DNA of 64,000 nucleotides from contig CAYUAI010000005.1 of NCBI GenBank assembly GCA_964442745.1, positions 51,983-115,982 on the forward strand. The letters are read 5' to 3'. The notes beneath the pieces were generated by a model. That model did no database searches, was not told the origin of the DNA, and worked only from the letters and a program-made list of their open reading frames with translations. The first letter of the stretch is position 1, and each line of letters opens with the position of its first letter. This document shows, piece by piece, positions 18,351 to 27,493 of this stretch. Made by a program: the position numbers and the translations under genes. The DNA is from CAYUAI01 sp964442745. Its GTDB lineage: Bacteria; Pseudomonadota; Gammaproteobacteria; S012-40.

Positions 18351-18390
18351 AAAAAAAACGGTTCGCTAGATTTAGCGAACCGTTTTTTTT
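18351..18390 (-). terminator. Bidirectional intrinsic terminator of the PEP-CTERM gene
   Basis: A perfect 18-base inverted repeat. Left arm 18351-18368 is A8 then CGGTTCGCTA, the loop is GATT, and right arm 18373-18390 ends in T8. It lies 23 bases beyond the stop of the PEP-CTERM gene, which reads toward it. The T-run on both strands means it could also stop plus-strand transcripts. Confidence 0.9.
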
Positions 18391-18413
18391 ATGACAGGAA
18401 GTCCTATAAGCAA

Positions 18414-19085
18414 TTATTTAGCTTTACGACGACCCAGTCTCAATGCAAGTAAACCACCCGCCATCAGCGCTAAAGAAGCCGGCTCTGGAACTGTTACAGG
18501 AGGAGCGATAGGAGCGAGGTCACCTGTTGTCTCTAATGAATCCAGCGTTAAGTCAGATGCAATGCCACCTACAATTTGCAAAGAAATTAAATCTACCGAG
18601 GTAAAGTCAATGCCTGCAAAACTGGAGAACGCCACGGATTCAGTGCCTGCCCCTGCCCCTGAAAAAGTGAAGGAATCTGCCCCGCCGAGTGTATCTTCAA
18701 CACTAAGAATCAGGTCAATATCACCTTGGTCAATGCTTAAGATATCGAAACTGAAAACATTATTAATCAAACCTTCAATCAGATCCATGCCACCGAGGCC
18801 TGCACCGTTAGCATTCCAGGTAATGGTGCTGGTGGCGCTGGTTAATGCGTCTGCACTGTGGCTGAAGATACCTGGTGGCGTGATAACAGCCGCTGATGCA
18901 CCCAGACTACCGGTCTTTACGATATCAACAGTACGGTAGCCACCAATACCGCTAATAGCCGTTATGTCAGTGCCCGGCGCATCAACCAATTGTGCTCCAT
19001 CATCAAAATTATCGATCAAAATAGCTTGTGCGCTTCCCATGGAAAAAGTAGCGACCAAGGCCAAACCCAGTAGTTTTTTATTCAT
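18414..19085 (-). CDS. PEP-CTERM sorting domain protein
   Basis: A 223-residue exported protein. It has an N-terminal signal peptide (KLLGLALVATFSMGSAQA), a beta-rich middle full of Asp, Gly, Ser and Thr, and a C-terminal sorting signal: VPEPASLALMAGGLLALRLG followed by the basic RRKAK. The VPEP motif, one hydrophobic helix and basic tail are what exosortase (EpsH/XrtA family) recognises. The body resembles no enzyme I know. It stands alone with its own terminator, and no exosortase, polysaccharide cluster or PrsK/PrsR regulator is in the window. The start has GAGGG ten bases upstream. Confidence 0.88.
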   Translation of the reverse strand: MNKKLLGLALVATFSMGSAQAILIDNFDDGAQLVDAPGTDITAISGIGGYRTVDIVKTGSLGASAAVITPPGIFSHSADALTSATSTITWNANGAGLGGMDLIEGLINNVFSFDILSIDQGDIDLILSVEDTLGGADSFTFSGAGAGTESVAFSSFAGIDFTSVDLISLQIVGGIASDLTLDSLETTGDLAPIAPPVTVPEPASLALMAGGLLALRLGRRKAK

Positions 19086-19981
19086 TAGTATGGAACCCTC
19101 ACTATGTCTTAAGATTAATTAAAAATTGTTCATTTTCTACAGCTGCTACCATAGGTGCGATCATGAAAATCACTTTAAAAGCAATTGTTTATGCAAAGCT
19201 AATGAAGCTTAGGTTATGGCAGCAAGCCATGAGAATGCAATTATAATGCCATAATTTATTTATTGCGTCTTTTCAAGTAATTAGTGCCATATACAAATAA
19301 GCTTAAATCACCATTAACTGGAACCGTAAAATTTTTCGACAAAACCAACATCCGATACAATCGAATAGCAACGCATAATCAACAAAAATCTGATGATACT
19401 TGGCCCCATAAATAAGGGTATTGATAGGTATCAATCGATAGGTTGATTAATGGACGTTCCATGTTGCGAAGCATACCTGTATTTGTCGCATAATAATAGA
19501 GGTAAGATGCCTGATTTTCATGCAAACAAACTATCCGGCGAGGTTGGTAAATGGCTTTTATTTGATAAGCTGATCACTCAACGTCCTAATCCCTGGATGA
19601 AACATAGACAGCCATCGTTGGATGTTGATTGATGCGGGCAACTCTTTTAAAGTGGACAGCTTGCTTGTCAAAGCAAGGCTTATGTTTATGATATACTTGA
19701 ACCGGTTAGAAATTGCTTGTTTGCAGGTGCTGTGTATGGTTGCTTTGGCGATTTGTTTTCAATTTGGCCCATGGCTTATCGAAAAATCTTCGGCGCTGTT
19801 AAAACCGATATTGGGCAGTCTATTTTTTGAGAGGGTGCCCAATATCGGTTTTAAGTAAAATCAATTAAGGCGGTGGGTGATTGGTTCTTAATGTCTATTT
19901 ATTACACTACAATGAACTCGGTCCCTGTGCTTGCAGAGCATTAGGGCTGGTTATTAATATATTCAAGGAAAATGAATAAAC
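19086..19981. other. Intergenic region without a supported gene
   Basis: About 900 bases between the divergent PEP-CTERM gene and the GTPase gene. It must hold promoters for both. Two overlapping short frames (19450-19632 and 19622-19858) have no recognisable family. The clearest structure is the perfect inverted repeat at 19799-19854. Confidence 0.6.
19799..19854. repeat. Perfect 19-base inverted repeat
   Basis: Arms TTAAAACCGATATTGGGCA (19799-19817) and its exact complement (19836-19854) enclose an 18-base spacer containing T6. The long loop and lack of a trailing T-run make it a poor standard terminator; it could be the end of a lost small element. Confidence 0.7.
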
Positions 19982-21313
19982 ATGTCAGTTGATAATGCGA
20001 ATTCAAATTTGCCAGCAATAGATACATTAATGGGCTGGCGTGAAAAGATTATTGAACCAGCGGCTAAGATGTTGCGTGTCGAACTAAGTCCTCGTTCGGT
20101 GATGACTAGCGTTCCCACCGTGCTGTTGCTGGGCAATCATAGTTCAGGAAAATCAAGTTTAATTAATCATTTGTTAGGTGAGCCATTGCAGCGAACCGGG
20201 GTGGCGCCGACGGATGATTCATTCACCATCTTAATGTATGGCGATGAAGACCGTCGTATTGATGGCCAAACCTTGGTTGGAAGTAGTCAATTACCTTATA
20301 AAGAACTAGAGCAATTTGGTCCGCAATTTTTACAGCATATCGAAGGGCGTACGCTAAAAAGAGATGTGTTGCAAAAAGTCACGATTATTGATAGCCCTGG
20401 CATGATTGATTCGGCGAATCGATCGTTAGAGCGGCCTTATAACTACATTGAAGTGGTCAAATGGTTGGCAGAACGATGTGATTTAGTGTTCTTGTTATTT
20501 GATCCTGATAAGCCAGGTACCACGGGTGAAACGCTCAACGTATTGTCGAAAGCGATCTCGGAGATTGATTGCAATCTGCGTATTATCATGAACAAAATGG
20601 ACTTATTTGATAATTTAAGAGATTTTTCTCGAACCTATGGCGCACTGTGTTGGAATTTATCGCGCAGTTTAAAAACCAAAGATTTGCCTTATGTCTATAC
20701 CACGGTGATACCTGAATTGGTGACGCCTAGAGAGAATTCTTTACCGTTAGATGATTTTGTTCAGGCGCTTAATGAATTAAAACAATATATCACTGAATTG
20801 CCGAAATATCGCAGTGATTTTGTGATCAATCATACCTTGGAAGAGACCACGGATTTATATATTCGAGCAAAATTATTGTCCCATGTTAACAAATCGGTGA
20901 AAAAGCGTAAGTGGTTAGGGTATTCGATTGTATGGACCTTGGTGGCTTTATTGGGTTATTACGCGTTTACCTTATTCGGTTCGGCGGATATGATGACAGC
21001 GTTATTTTTTGCGGCCATTGCGGTTGTCGTATTTGTGCTAGGGTCATGGATAGTCAATAAACTCGCCGGATTTTTTAAACGTTATTATGCGAATGATCTG
21101 GAATCTATTTTTCGCAAGTTATTTCGCATAGAAATCGCTGAGCGTGACAATGAAGACCATTTGCTGGCTTGTTTTTATCGGGTTAAACCCAAGATCATGC
21201 GAACTTTGCGCTTACTTGACTTAAGCGACATAAAAGTGCTGAGCAGCTCGCAAACTTCGTTGCTCCAGCGATTAATTGAGAAGGATATTCCAAAATTAAG
21301 ACAAGATATTTAG
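19982..21313 (+). CDS. EHD/dynamin-like GTPase with C-terminal membrane segment
   Basis: A 443-residue large GTPase. The P-loop is GNHSSGKS (residues 51-58), followed by a Thr-containing switch I in GVAPTDDSFTILMYGD, G3 in IIDSPGM, and G4 NKMD. The order and wording, especially TDDSFTILMYGDE and VFLLFDPDKPGTTGET, are closer to eukaryotic EHD proteins and bacterial dynamin-like proteins than to Era or EngA. Residues about 310-360 contain two hydrophobic helices, suggesting anchoring in or remodelling of a membrane. It stands alone, convergent with the rRNA methyltransferase gene. The function is inferred as membrane remodelling; there is no direct evidence. Confidence 0.8.
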   Translation: MSVDNANSNLPAIDTLMGWREKIIEPAAKMLRVELSPRSVMTSVPTVLLLGNHSSGKSSLINHLLGEPLQRTGVAPTDDSFTILMYGDEDRRIDGQTLVGSSQLPYKELEQFGPQFLQHIEGRTLKRDVLQKVTIIDSPGMIDSANRSLERPYNYIEVVKWLAERCDLVFLLFDPDKPGTTGETLNVLSKAISEIDCNLRIIMNKMDLFDNLRDFSRTYGALCWNLSRSLKTKDLPYVYTTVIPELVTPRENSLPLDDFVQALNELKQYITELPKYRSDFVINHTLEETTDLYIRAKLLSHVNKSVKKRKWLGYSIVWTLVALLGYYAFTLFGSADMMTALFFAAIAVVVFVLGSWIVNKLAGFFKRYYANDLESIFRKLFRIEIAERDNEDHLLACFYRVKPKIMRTLRLLDLSDIKVLSSSQTSLLQRLIEKDIPKLRQDI

Positions 21314-21373
21314 CCGCAAAAAATAAGCATAATTAATTTTATCTAGAGGCGGGTGCCTCGCCATTATCCTTGG

Positions 21374-22378
21374 TTAATGGGGTGCCTTGCTTGCCCATTT
21401 ATTTTTAGTCTTTAACTCGATGGTACTTTCCGTTTTTTTAAGCTTACATAGGAAAAAAGCCTCCATGCCATCGGTCGGCAAAATACGTCGACTGAGCATT
21501 ACTTGAGGGTTGTAGGTTTTTTTCTTCCATTGACTGAGACCGGGTTGCCAATTCGTGAAGGGAAGCTCAATGGCTTCGACAGTGAGTGCCTGGGGAAATT
21601 TACGGAGGATGGCATGGATAATGGCTTCGTTTTCTTCGGGAGCAAACGAGCAAGTCGAATAAATTAATGTGCCACCCGGTTTTAAACTCTGTACGGCCGA
21701 GTAGATCAGTTTGCGTTGTTTGGTTGCCATTTCTTTGATTTTTCGCTCACTCCAATAAGCGTAACTGGCTGGCTTATTTAGTTGGAATCGAGATTCAGTT
21801 GAGCATGGCGCATCTAACAGAATCCGATCAAAATGTTCAGGGCATTTTCTCCAGACCCGTGCGCCATCCATTAAATAAGTATGTACATTGGTCGCCCCTT
21901 GCGTTTTCAGATTATCTTTTAATTTAAAAAAGCGTGGTTTGACATTTTCTACGGCGGAAATCCAGCCGGTATTTTTCATTAAGGTGGCTATTTGCAATGT
22001 TTTACTGCCTGGGGCGGCGGTTAAGTCGAGTATGGTTTCGTGAGCTTGTGGCGCTAAATGCAGGACCGGTACCATGCTGGACAGGTTTTGAAAATAAATT
22101 AATCCTTGTTCATGCAGACTGGATTGGCTGAGTATCGTTTTGTCTTGGTGCGCTAGCTGATAGCTATTGGCTAGCCAGTTGACGGGCGAGAGTGTGACCC
22201 CTAGGGTGGCGAGTTGAGTAAGTATCTCCTTGGGCTCTCCTTTTAAGCGATTGACTCTAATACAAGGCTTACTGGGTTTTGCAAAGCTGGCTAAGCACGC
22301 TTCATATACATTGTCAGGGACAATGGTTTGCAAGCGGCGGATAAAATCGATCGGTAAATGAAATTCAGTTGGCATCAT
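21374..22378 (-). CDS. RsmB/NOP2/Sun-family RNA m5C methyltransferase
   Basis: A 334-residue SAM-dependent RNA cytosine-5 methyltransferase. The N-terminal part (CIRVNRLKGEPKEIL) is followed by YFQNLSSMVPVLHLAPQ, SAM motif I (ILDLTAAPGSKTLQIA), motif IV DAPCSTESRF with the release Cys, and motif VI YSTCSFAPEENEAII with the catalytic Cys. It is shorter than E. coli RsmF or RsmB, lacking the extra PUA-like or NusB-like domains, so I leave the symbol blank. It overlaps the end of the flavin reductase gene upstream by 14 bases, so the two are cotranscribed. Confidence 0.88.
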   Translation of the reverse strand: MMPTEFHLPIDFIRRLQTIVPDNVYEACLASFAKPSKPCIRVNRLKGEPKEILTQLATLGVTLSPVNWLANSYQLAHQDKTILSQSSLHEQGLIYFQNLSSMVPVLHLAPQAHETILDLTAAPGSKTLQIATLMKNTGWISAVENVKPRFFKLKDNLKTQGATNVHTYLMDGARVWRKCPEHFDRILLDAPCSTESRFQLNKPASYAYWSERKIKEMATKQRKLIYSAVQSLKPGGTLIYSTCSFAPEENEAIIHAILRKFPQALTVEAIELPFTNWQPGLSQWKKKTYNPQVMLSRRILPTDGMEAFFLCKLKKTESTIELKTKNKWASKAPH

Positions 22379-23780
22379 TGAATATAAATTGGCCTAAGCC
22401 CCATTGGCTGGCAAGTGTTTCGCTCGCATTTAAGATTTCTTCCATTCGTGAAGGATGATTATAGCGTGTATTGACGATGGTTTTGAGTTGTTGCTCGGGC
22501 GCGTGGTTACCTGTCAGGCTATGGATGAGTTCACCGGCTTGTTCACCGACAATTTCGCCGCCTAAAAATCTACCGGTATCTAGATCGGCTAACAATCTTA
22601 CGTGGCCATGGGTTGCCTCTTGTCCCATGGCACAGGGGGAGACTTGAAAGGACGAAAAGCCGATGGCAGGTTCAAAGCCTCGATCTTCAGCTTGATCATC
22701 GTTCCATCCGATACGCGCCATTTCCGTCGCACTATAAATCACCTGGGGCACCCATTGGGGCTCATAGGCCGGTTGTGAGGTGCCGAGGATATGGTTGATG
22801 ACATAGCTGGCTTCGGCTAACGCATGATTGGCGGTCATGTTTGGATTGGCGCAATCCCCGATGGCGTAAATATTTTTGTACTGGGTTTGTAAGTGTTGGT
22901 TTCGTTGGATAAAGCCGTGTGGATTAAGTTTCAGGGCGATATTGTTAAGTTGTAATGGGGCGCTATAAGGGGACCTACCCGTGCCTAATAAGATCCAATC
23001 GACTGTGATCGTCGGTAGGTTATCGAAAGTGAGGGTGATGTCGTTATCGTTGATATCAACATTGATAAGCTGATGGTATTGCTGCCAACAGGTGTTTGCT
23101 GACGCTAAGGCGGTATTTAATGCTTTGAGACCCGGTTGGCTAAAGCGGGACGTAGATAAGGGGGGGGAGCGCACTAGCCATGAAATTTGTTTGTTATATT
23201 GGCTTAGAATAAAAGCCATTTCGGTGCCGACCACGCTTGAACCAAAAATAGCCACTCGATGACCGGTGGGGGGTAGCCTATCAAATAACATGTCGGTGGA
23301 TAAAATGCGATTTTCGATCCAGGGTAATGACTGAATGGGTTTGGCTGAGGAGCCGGTGGCAATAATTATATTTTTTGCGGTGAGGGTGGTCTTGGTATGA
23401 TCGGATTGTTTGATGCACAGACGCTGAGGTGTCAGGAACGAGGCGATGCCTTGGTATTTGGTCACATTGAGATGGCTTAGATAATTCAGATAATTGGTTT
23501 GGGTGGTGGTCACCACCGATCGCTGGTGTTGCCAACTTTGCTGCAGATCGCCTTGCAAGTGACCGGTTAAACCGCGCTTGTTAAACGTTTGGCTTTTTTT
23601 GATCAAGGTGGCGGTGTAGTGCCAGGCTTTTTTGGGAACGCAGCCACGATTAAGACAGCAGCCACCCCAGCGATCTTTTTCAATAATGGCGACGCGCTTA
23701 CCACGTAAGGCGGCAACAATCGCCGCTCGGTAGCCACCAGGGCCAGAGCCGATAATAGCGATGTCAAATATGTTTTGCAT
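22365..23780 (-). CDS. FAD-dependent pyridine nucleotide-disulfide oxidoreductase (Lpd-like)
   Basis: A dihydrolipoamide dehydrogenase/mercuric reductase-type flavoprotein of about 471 residues. It has the FAD site DIAIIGSGPGGYRAAIVAAL and the redox disulfide GGCCLNRGCVPKK. The NAD(P) site is VAIFGSSVVGTEMAFIL, the second FAD contact is IYAIGDCANPN, and a C-terminal dimer domain carries the NHPSRMEE segment. That last stretch keeps the His-Pro and Glu of the Lpd active site but has Tyr where the usual HxHP has its first His. I chose the ATG at 23780, next to the fold; an ATG at 23813 would add 11 residues. No 2-oxoacid dehydrogenase genes are nearby, so the substrate is open. Confidence 0.85.
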   Translation of the reverse strand: MQNIFDIAIIGSGPGGYRAAIVAALRGKRVAIIEKDRWGGCCLNRGCVPKKAWHYTATLIKKSQTFNKRGLTGHLQGDLQQSWQHQRSVVTTTQTNYLNYLSHLNVTKYQGIASFLTPQRLCIKQSDHTKTTLTAKNIIIATGSSAKPIQSLPWIENRILSTDMLFDRLPPTGHRVAIFGSSVVGTEMAFILSQYNKQISWLVRSPPLSTSRFSQPGLKALNTALASANTCWQQYHQLINVDINDNDITLTFDNLPTITVDWILLGTGRSPYSAPLQLNNIALKLNPHGFIQRNQHLQTQYKNIYAIGDCANPNMTANHALAEASYVINHILGTSQPAYEPQWVPQVIYSATEMARIGWNDDQAEDRGFEPAIGFSSFQVSPCAMGQEATHGHVRLLADLDTGRFLGGEIVGEQAGELIHSLTGNHAPEQQLKTIVNTRYNHPSRMEEILNASETLASQWGLGQFIFNDAN

Positions 23781-23971
23781 GTCAGTCTGTTTTTTGTCTC
23801 CGATTCTTTGCATTGTAAGCTATTTTTTGTCGGTACTTATACCGATATCCCAATTTGAACAGGTTGTTTTAAACGTGTGTCATATGGGAGAGGGTTTTGT
23901 TAGCCTTTAATAAATTAATTGAAGGCTAACATGATTGTATTTTGTCGTTGTCAGTGGGTGAGGGTATATAG

Positions 23972-24445
23972 ATGATAGATTTATGGATACGCCGATGTCA
24001 CCTATTTTTAATTTTATGGGTGATCACTGGGTCGCTTGGGGCGGTTGAGCGCTCGGTACCTGAAGTGGTTGATTTTCAACAGTTGGCTCAGCAAGCGCAA
24101 CAGAGAAATTTGCCCATCCTGGTGTTTTTTTCAGCAAAACATTGTGAATACTGTGAACAGTTGGAAGCGGATCATTTAGGGTTTATGGTCAACAGCGAGG
24201 AATATGACAATAAAATGATTCTCCGAAAATTGATGATCGATGGATATGCTCGTATTGTTGATTTTTCAGGCGAAGCGGTGTTGCCAGAAGATTTTGTGTA
24301 TCGTTATAATGTGGATGTAACGCCAACGCTTTTATTCTTTGACGCGCAAGGTAACCCGTTAGCGAAAAAAATCATCGGCTATAATCGAGGGAGTTTTTTT
24401 GGTTACACATTAGACGAGCGAATTAATGAGGTGGCTCGGCGTTAG
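23972..24445 (+). CDS. Exported thioredoxin-fold protein
   Basis: A 157-residue protein with an N-terminal signal or anchor helix (LFLILWVITGSLGAV) and a thioredoxin fold: ILVFFSAKHCEYCEQLEADH holds the CxxC redox pair (CEYC). The segment VDVTPTLLFFDAQGNPL carries the cis-proline loop. It resembles SoxW/DsbD-gamma type periplasmic thioredoxins that reduce or isomerise disulfides. GAGGG precedes the start. It is divergent from the Lpd-like gene and stands alone, so its partner is unknown. Confidence 0.85.
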   Translation: MIDLWIRRCHLFLILWVITGSLGAVERSVPEVVDFQQLAQQAQQRNLPILVFFSAKHCEYCEQLEADHLGFMVNSEEYDNKMILRKLMIDGYARIVDFSGEAVLPEDFVYRYNVDVTPTLLFFDAQGNPLAKKIIGYNRGSFFGYTLDERINEVARR

Positions 24446-24485
24446 TACAGCAGCCACTTTGTATTAGTGGGTGAATATTTTTCTC

Positions 24486-24582
24486 GTAGGGTGCGCTGCG
24501 CGCACCAATACCCAATCGCCCAACCGGCTAAGATTGGACGATGTATCCGTTAACCGTATTTAGTGCGCACAGCGCACTCTAC
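24486..24582. repeat. REP-like palindromic element
   Basis: Arms GTAGGGTGCGCTGCGCGCAC (24486-24505) and 24563-24582 are complementary at 18 of 20 positions, with a smaller inner stem (CCAATC/GATTGG). This 'GGGTGCGC' type of element is common between genes of many gammaproteobacteria. It lies between two convergent genes and may act as a transcription end. Confidence 0.7.
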
Positions 24583-24594
24583 CTTTCCTCAACG

Positions 24595-25539
24595 TTAGTT
24601 TTTAGATTGTATGCATTTTTTAATGCAGGCCTGGGTAGCAAACTGTGGCTCCCAAGCTAATTCACGTTTTGCTTTATCTGTATTAATTACCAGGGAGTAA
24701 GGCAGGCCTTCCAGCCAGCCGGGATCTTCGCCAAGCTGGGTGAATTTCCATAATATTTTATGCAACGAGCGTATCCAGTTAAATGGCACGGCGATGGGGT
24801 GTCGATGGTTGATTCGTAACATATCGGCAAAGGCTAACGGTGGCTGTGCGGCCAGGTTAAATGTGCCTTGTACCGGTTGACGCAAGCTGTTTAAGATGGC
24901 TTGTACCACATCGGTCTCCCAGACGCATTGGGTGAGGGGGAACGGTGCGGCAAATTTAGGATAAAATGGTTGATTAAGTAAACGCAGCAAAAAAGGATGG
25001 GCACAAGGGCCTAATATGACATGTGGACGTAAGCGAACGATCTGTATATCCCCATCTGTTTCGCAAAAATCATCCAGCCAATCTTCAATGGTATTTTTAT
25101 CTTCCGCATACGCAAAACCGTGCATTACCCGTCGTTTTTGATGTTCTGTGATAAGAGGTGGATTTCCCGGCAACGCTCCATAGACAATGGCACTTGAGGT
25201 ATAGACAATTTTTTTTACAGCGTGTTGCTGGGCGGTGTTAAATACGTGTTGGCTGCCGTTGACATTGATGTCGTGAATCAATGATCGATTGTGTCGATGG
25301 TGGCCCAATTGACTGGGTAATACCACAAAGGCTAAATGGACGACGGCGTCGATACCGCGCATGATATTGGATAATTGGGGCGATCGGATATCAACAAGAT
25401 GTTCCTGGTATTTACCATGGCTTAATGGGCTTGCTCGTAAGTCAATGCCGATGACCTGAGAGACATCGGTACTGGCAAAGAGCGCCGGCAATAAAACTTG
25501 ACCCAAGTGTGAGGCTGATCCAGTGACTAATAATTTCAT
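24595..25539 (-). CDS. NAD-dependent epimerase/dehydratase family protein
   Basis: A 314-residue extended short-chain dehydrogenase/reductase. The N-terminal Rossmann motif is VTGSASHLGQVLLPAL (a variant of TGxxGxxG), with VVHLAFVV and the catalytic region VYTSSAIVYG. Where the usual YxxxK would lie the sequence reads FAYAEDKNTIEDWL, giving Y-x3-K. The substrate is probably a nucleotide sugar or similar, but no specificity can be read. It lies 41 bases downstream of the luciferase-like gene on the same strand. Confidence 0.83.
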   Translation of the reverse strand: MKLLVTGSASHLGQVLLPALFASTDVSQVIGIDLRASPLSHGKYQEHLVDIRSPQLSNIMRGIDAVVHLAFVVLPSQLGHHRHNRSLIHDINVNGSQHVFNTAQQHAVKKIVYTSSAIVYGALPGNPPLITEHQKRRVMHGFAYAEDKNTIEDWLDDFCETDGDIQIVRLRPHVILGPCAHPFLLRLLNQPFYPKFAAPFPLTQCVWETDVVQAILNSLRQPVQGTFNLAAQPPLAFADMLRINHRHPIAVPFNWIRSLHKILWKFTQLGEDPGWLEGLPYSLVINTDKAKRELAWEPQFATQACIKKCIQSKN

Positions 25540-25580
25540 GTATAGCTAATTTAAAATTTTTCAGGTTTTGAGGTTGCCTG

Positions 25581-26657
25581 TTAGTGAAATTCAGGCATGA
25601 CTTCCGTAGCGATTAACTGTATGGATTGTTTCGTCAGCTCGGTCGGCAATACACCCGCGCCAATGGCGCATAATACATGATTAACGCCCGCAGATTCTAG
25701 TATTTTAAGTTTTTTTATACAGTGTTCAGGATTGCCGACAATGGCCATGCCTAAGTTTTCTAGTATGGTTAGATTAATGGTTTTTTCCAAGAGACTTTGG
25801 AAGTGTCCAAATTTTCTGTAATACTCATAGCTGGTATATAATTGTTGTAATATCGGCTTGGTTTGGCTAAACAGTTGTTGATAAAACCATTCAAAGGCGG
25901 CCTTTGCTTGTCCACGTGCTTGTTTTTTATCTTTTGTGCAATAGACGCCAAGCGTCATACCGACGCGAGGTTTTTTAGTCTTGTGATTCGGGTCGATCAA
26001 ACTTTGTTTTTGCCAGGCTTGATGGTAAGACTTGATGTCTTCTTTTACCATAAACCACGGCTTAAATGGACCGACCAATACGCCAATGCCATGTTTTGCG
26101 GCGTATTCAAAACTTGTCGGGCTGACGGCTGCCGACCAAATGGGAGGGTGTGGTCGTTGAACTACTTTAGGTAAAATCTCGATATTTTGGCAATGAAAAT
26201 GTTTTCCTTGGTAATTGATTGGTTGCCCAATAAAAGAGGCGAGAATAATATCCAGTGATTCCTGAGTGATCGCTCGACTGTTTGCCATGTCAACCCCAAA
26301 CGCTTGATATTCTTTTGGGGAAAAGCCTCGACCAAATCCAAATTCAACCCGGCCATTCGATAAAATGTCCAAGGTAGCCAGCCGCTCAGCCACTCGGATG
26401 GGATGATTATATGGTAATGGAATGATGCCATGGCCTAAGCGAATGTGGTGTGTTTTTTGGCTGGCGGCGGCTAAAAGTAACTCAGGACAGGAGCTATGAG
26501 AGTATTGTTTCATAAAGTGATGTTCTACCAGCCAGGCCGTCTTGAATCCACATTGGTCGGCGATGATGATTTCTTCCAATGTGTTATGGAATACTTGTTG
26601 TTCATTATATTTTCCAGTGTTGGGGACGGATAATTCATAGAATAAATCTAACTGCAT
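25581..26657 (-). CDS. LLM-class flavin-dependent oxidoreductase (luciferase-like)
   Basis: A 358-residue TIM-barrel monooxygenase of the bacterial luciferase superfamily, using reduced FMN or F420-like flavin. Family features: MQLDLFYELSVPN start, FKTAWLVEHHFMKQYSHS, IRLGHGIIPLPYNHPIRVAERLATLDILSNGRVEFGFGRGFS, and HPPIWSAAVSPTSFEYAAKHGIG. I chose the ATG at 26657, with GGAG nine bases upstream; the frame remains open to 26708 without support. It is likely cotranscribed with the epimerase gene. The substrate is unknown. Confidence 0.88.
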   Translation of the reverse strand: MQLDLFYELSVPNTGKYNEQQVFHNTLEEIIIADQCGFKTAWLVEHHFMKQYSHSSCPELLLAAASQKTHHIRLGHGIIPLPYNHPIRVAERLATLDILSNGRVEFGFGRGFSPKEYQAFGVDMANSRAITQESLDIILASFIGQPINYQGKHFHCQNIEILPKVVQRPHPPIWSAAVSPTSFEYAAKHGIGVLVGPFKPWFMVKEDIKSYHQAWQKQSLIDPNHKTKKPRVGMTLGVYCTKDKKQARGQAKAAFEWFYQQLFSQTKPILQQLYTSYEYYRKFGHFQSLLEKTINLTILENLGMAIVGNPEHCIKKLKILESAGVNHVLCAIGAGVLPTELTKQSIQLIATEVMPEFH

Positions 26658-26896
26658 GCAGAATGGCTCCGTAAGCGATGTTGATAACAAAAGCTTATTA
26701 TATTTCACGAGGAGGTAGGGTGATAATACCTGTCTTTTTTTGCTAGGTTGTGTTAAAAGAGCAAGGCCGTCGTGGCTATGAATTTTGTTTTAATGTGAAG
26801 CATGATTGTTGTTATTTTGGGGATCAGATTTAACGCAATGGAAATCGTCAAGTTTATGCTGGGTGCTGCGTAAAATAGAAATGGTTGCATAACAGT

Positions 26897-27493
26897 ATGG
26901 AATGTTTTTTGGGAGCAAGAAACTGGGATCATCGGCCGTGGGCGACAAGTTATTATCCACATGATTTACCTGTTGAGTGGCAATTAGGTTTTTATTCCCA
27001 TGAATATCGAACTGTGTTGGTATCGGCCAACAAATGGTGTATGGCAAATCGCAATAAGGCGGCTCAATGGTATAACGATGCTGGTGAGTCCTTCCAGCTT
27101 TTCTTAGAATTGCCTAAAAATAGCGCATTATTACCGTTTGTGTTTCAATTTTGTCACAGATTGCCTAACTGGCCGGCGGGTTTTGTGATGAATACGCCGA
27201 TGGTTCACTCGGTGGGTTATCGAAATGTGCTAGGCAAAGCGATCCGCAGACAATCAAGTGATATTCCTTTGATATTCTATCAAGTCGATGCCGCGAGCTT
27301 ACAAAAAGATCTACAATTCAAAGGCGGATTGAGCCACATTCAGTTGTTTAGTGCGATGTCTTTTGATCGTGCAATAAATGAACGCGTTGTGTTGGTGTTG
27401 TTTTCTGCAGTTAGTGGTATGGATGTGGCAAAGCTCAATCGGGTGATTGAGTTTTGGTCGTTTATTTATCGGGTGTACAGCGTTGTTTTTTAA
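26897..27493 (+). CDS. DUF72-family protein
   Basis: A 198-residue protein whose start MECFLGARNWDHRPWATSYYPHDLPVEWQLGFYSHEYRTV matches the DUF72 (YecE-like) TIM-barrel family, in which the N-terminal strand and the 'YP..LP..W.L..Y...F..V' pattern are conserved. The protein is shorter than typical members (about 230-280 residues) and the C-terminal half is divergent. The ATG at 26897 fits the family start; a TTG at 26885 is possible. It is divergent from the luciferase-like gene. The biochemical function of the family is unknown. Confidence 0.72.
   Translation: MECFLGARNWDHRPWATSYYPHDLPVEWQLGFYSHEYRTVLVSANKWCMANRNKAAQWYNDAGESFQLFLELPKNSALLPFVFQFCHRLPNWPAGFVMNTPMVHSVGYRNVLGKAIRRQSSDIPLIFYQVDAASLQKDLQFKGGLSHIQLFSAMSFDRAINERVVLVLFSAVSGMDVAKLNRVIEFWSFIYRVYSVVF

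Noticed and set aside
19450..19858. Two overlapping short frames before the GTPase gene
   Set aside because: They overlap each other, no family is recognised, and the second ends in the perfect inverted repeat, so coding is doubtful.
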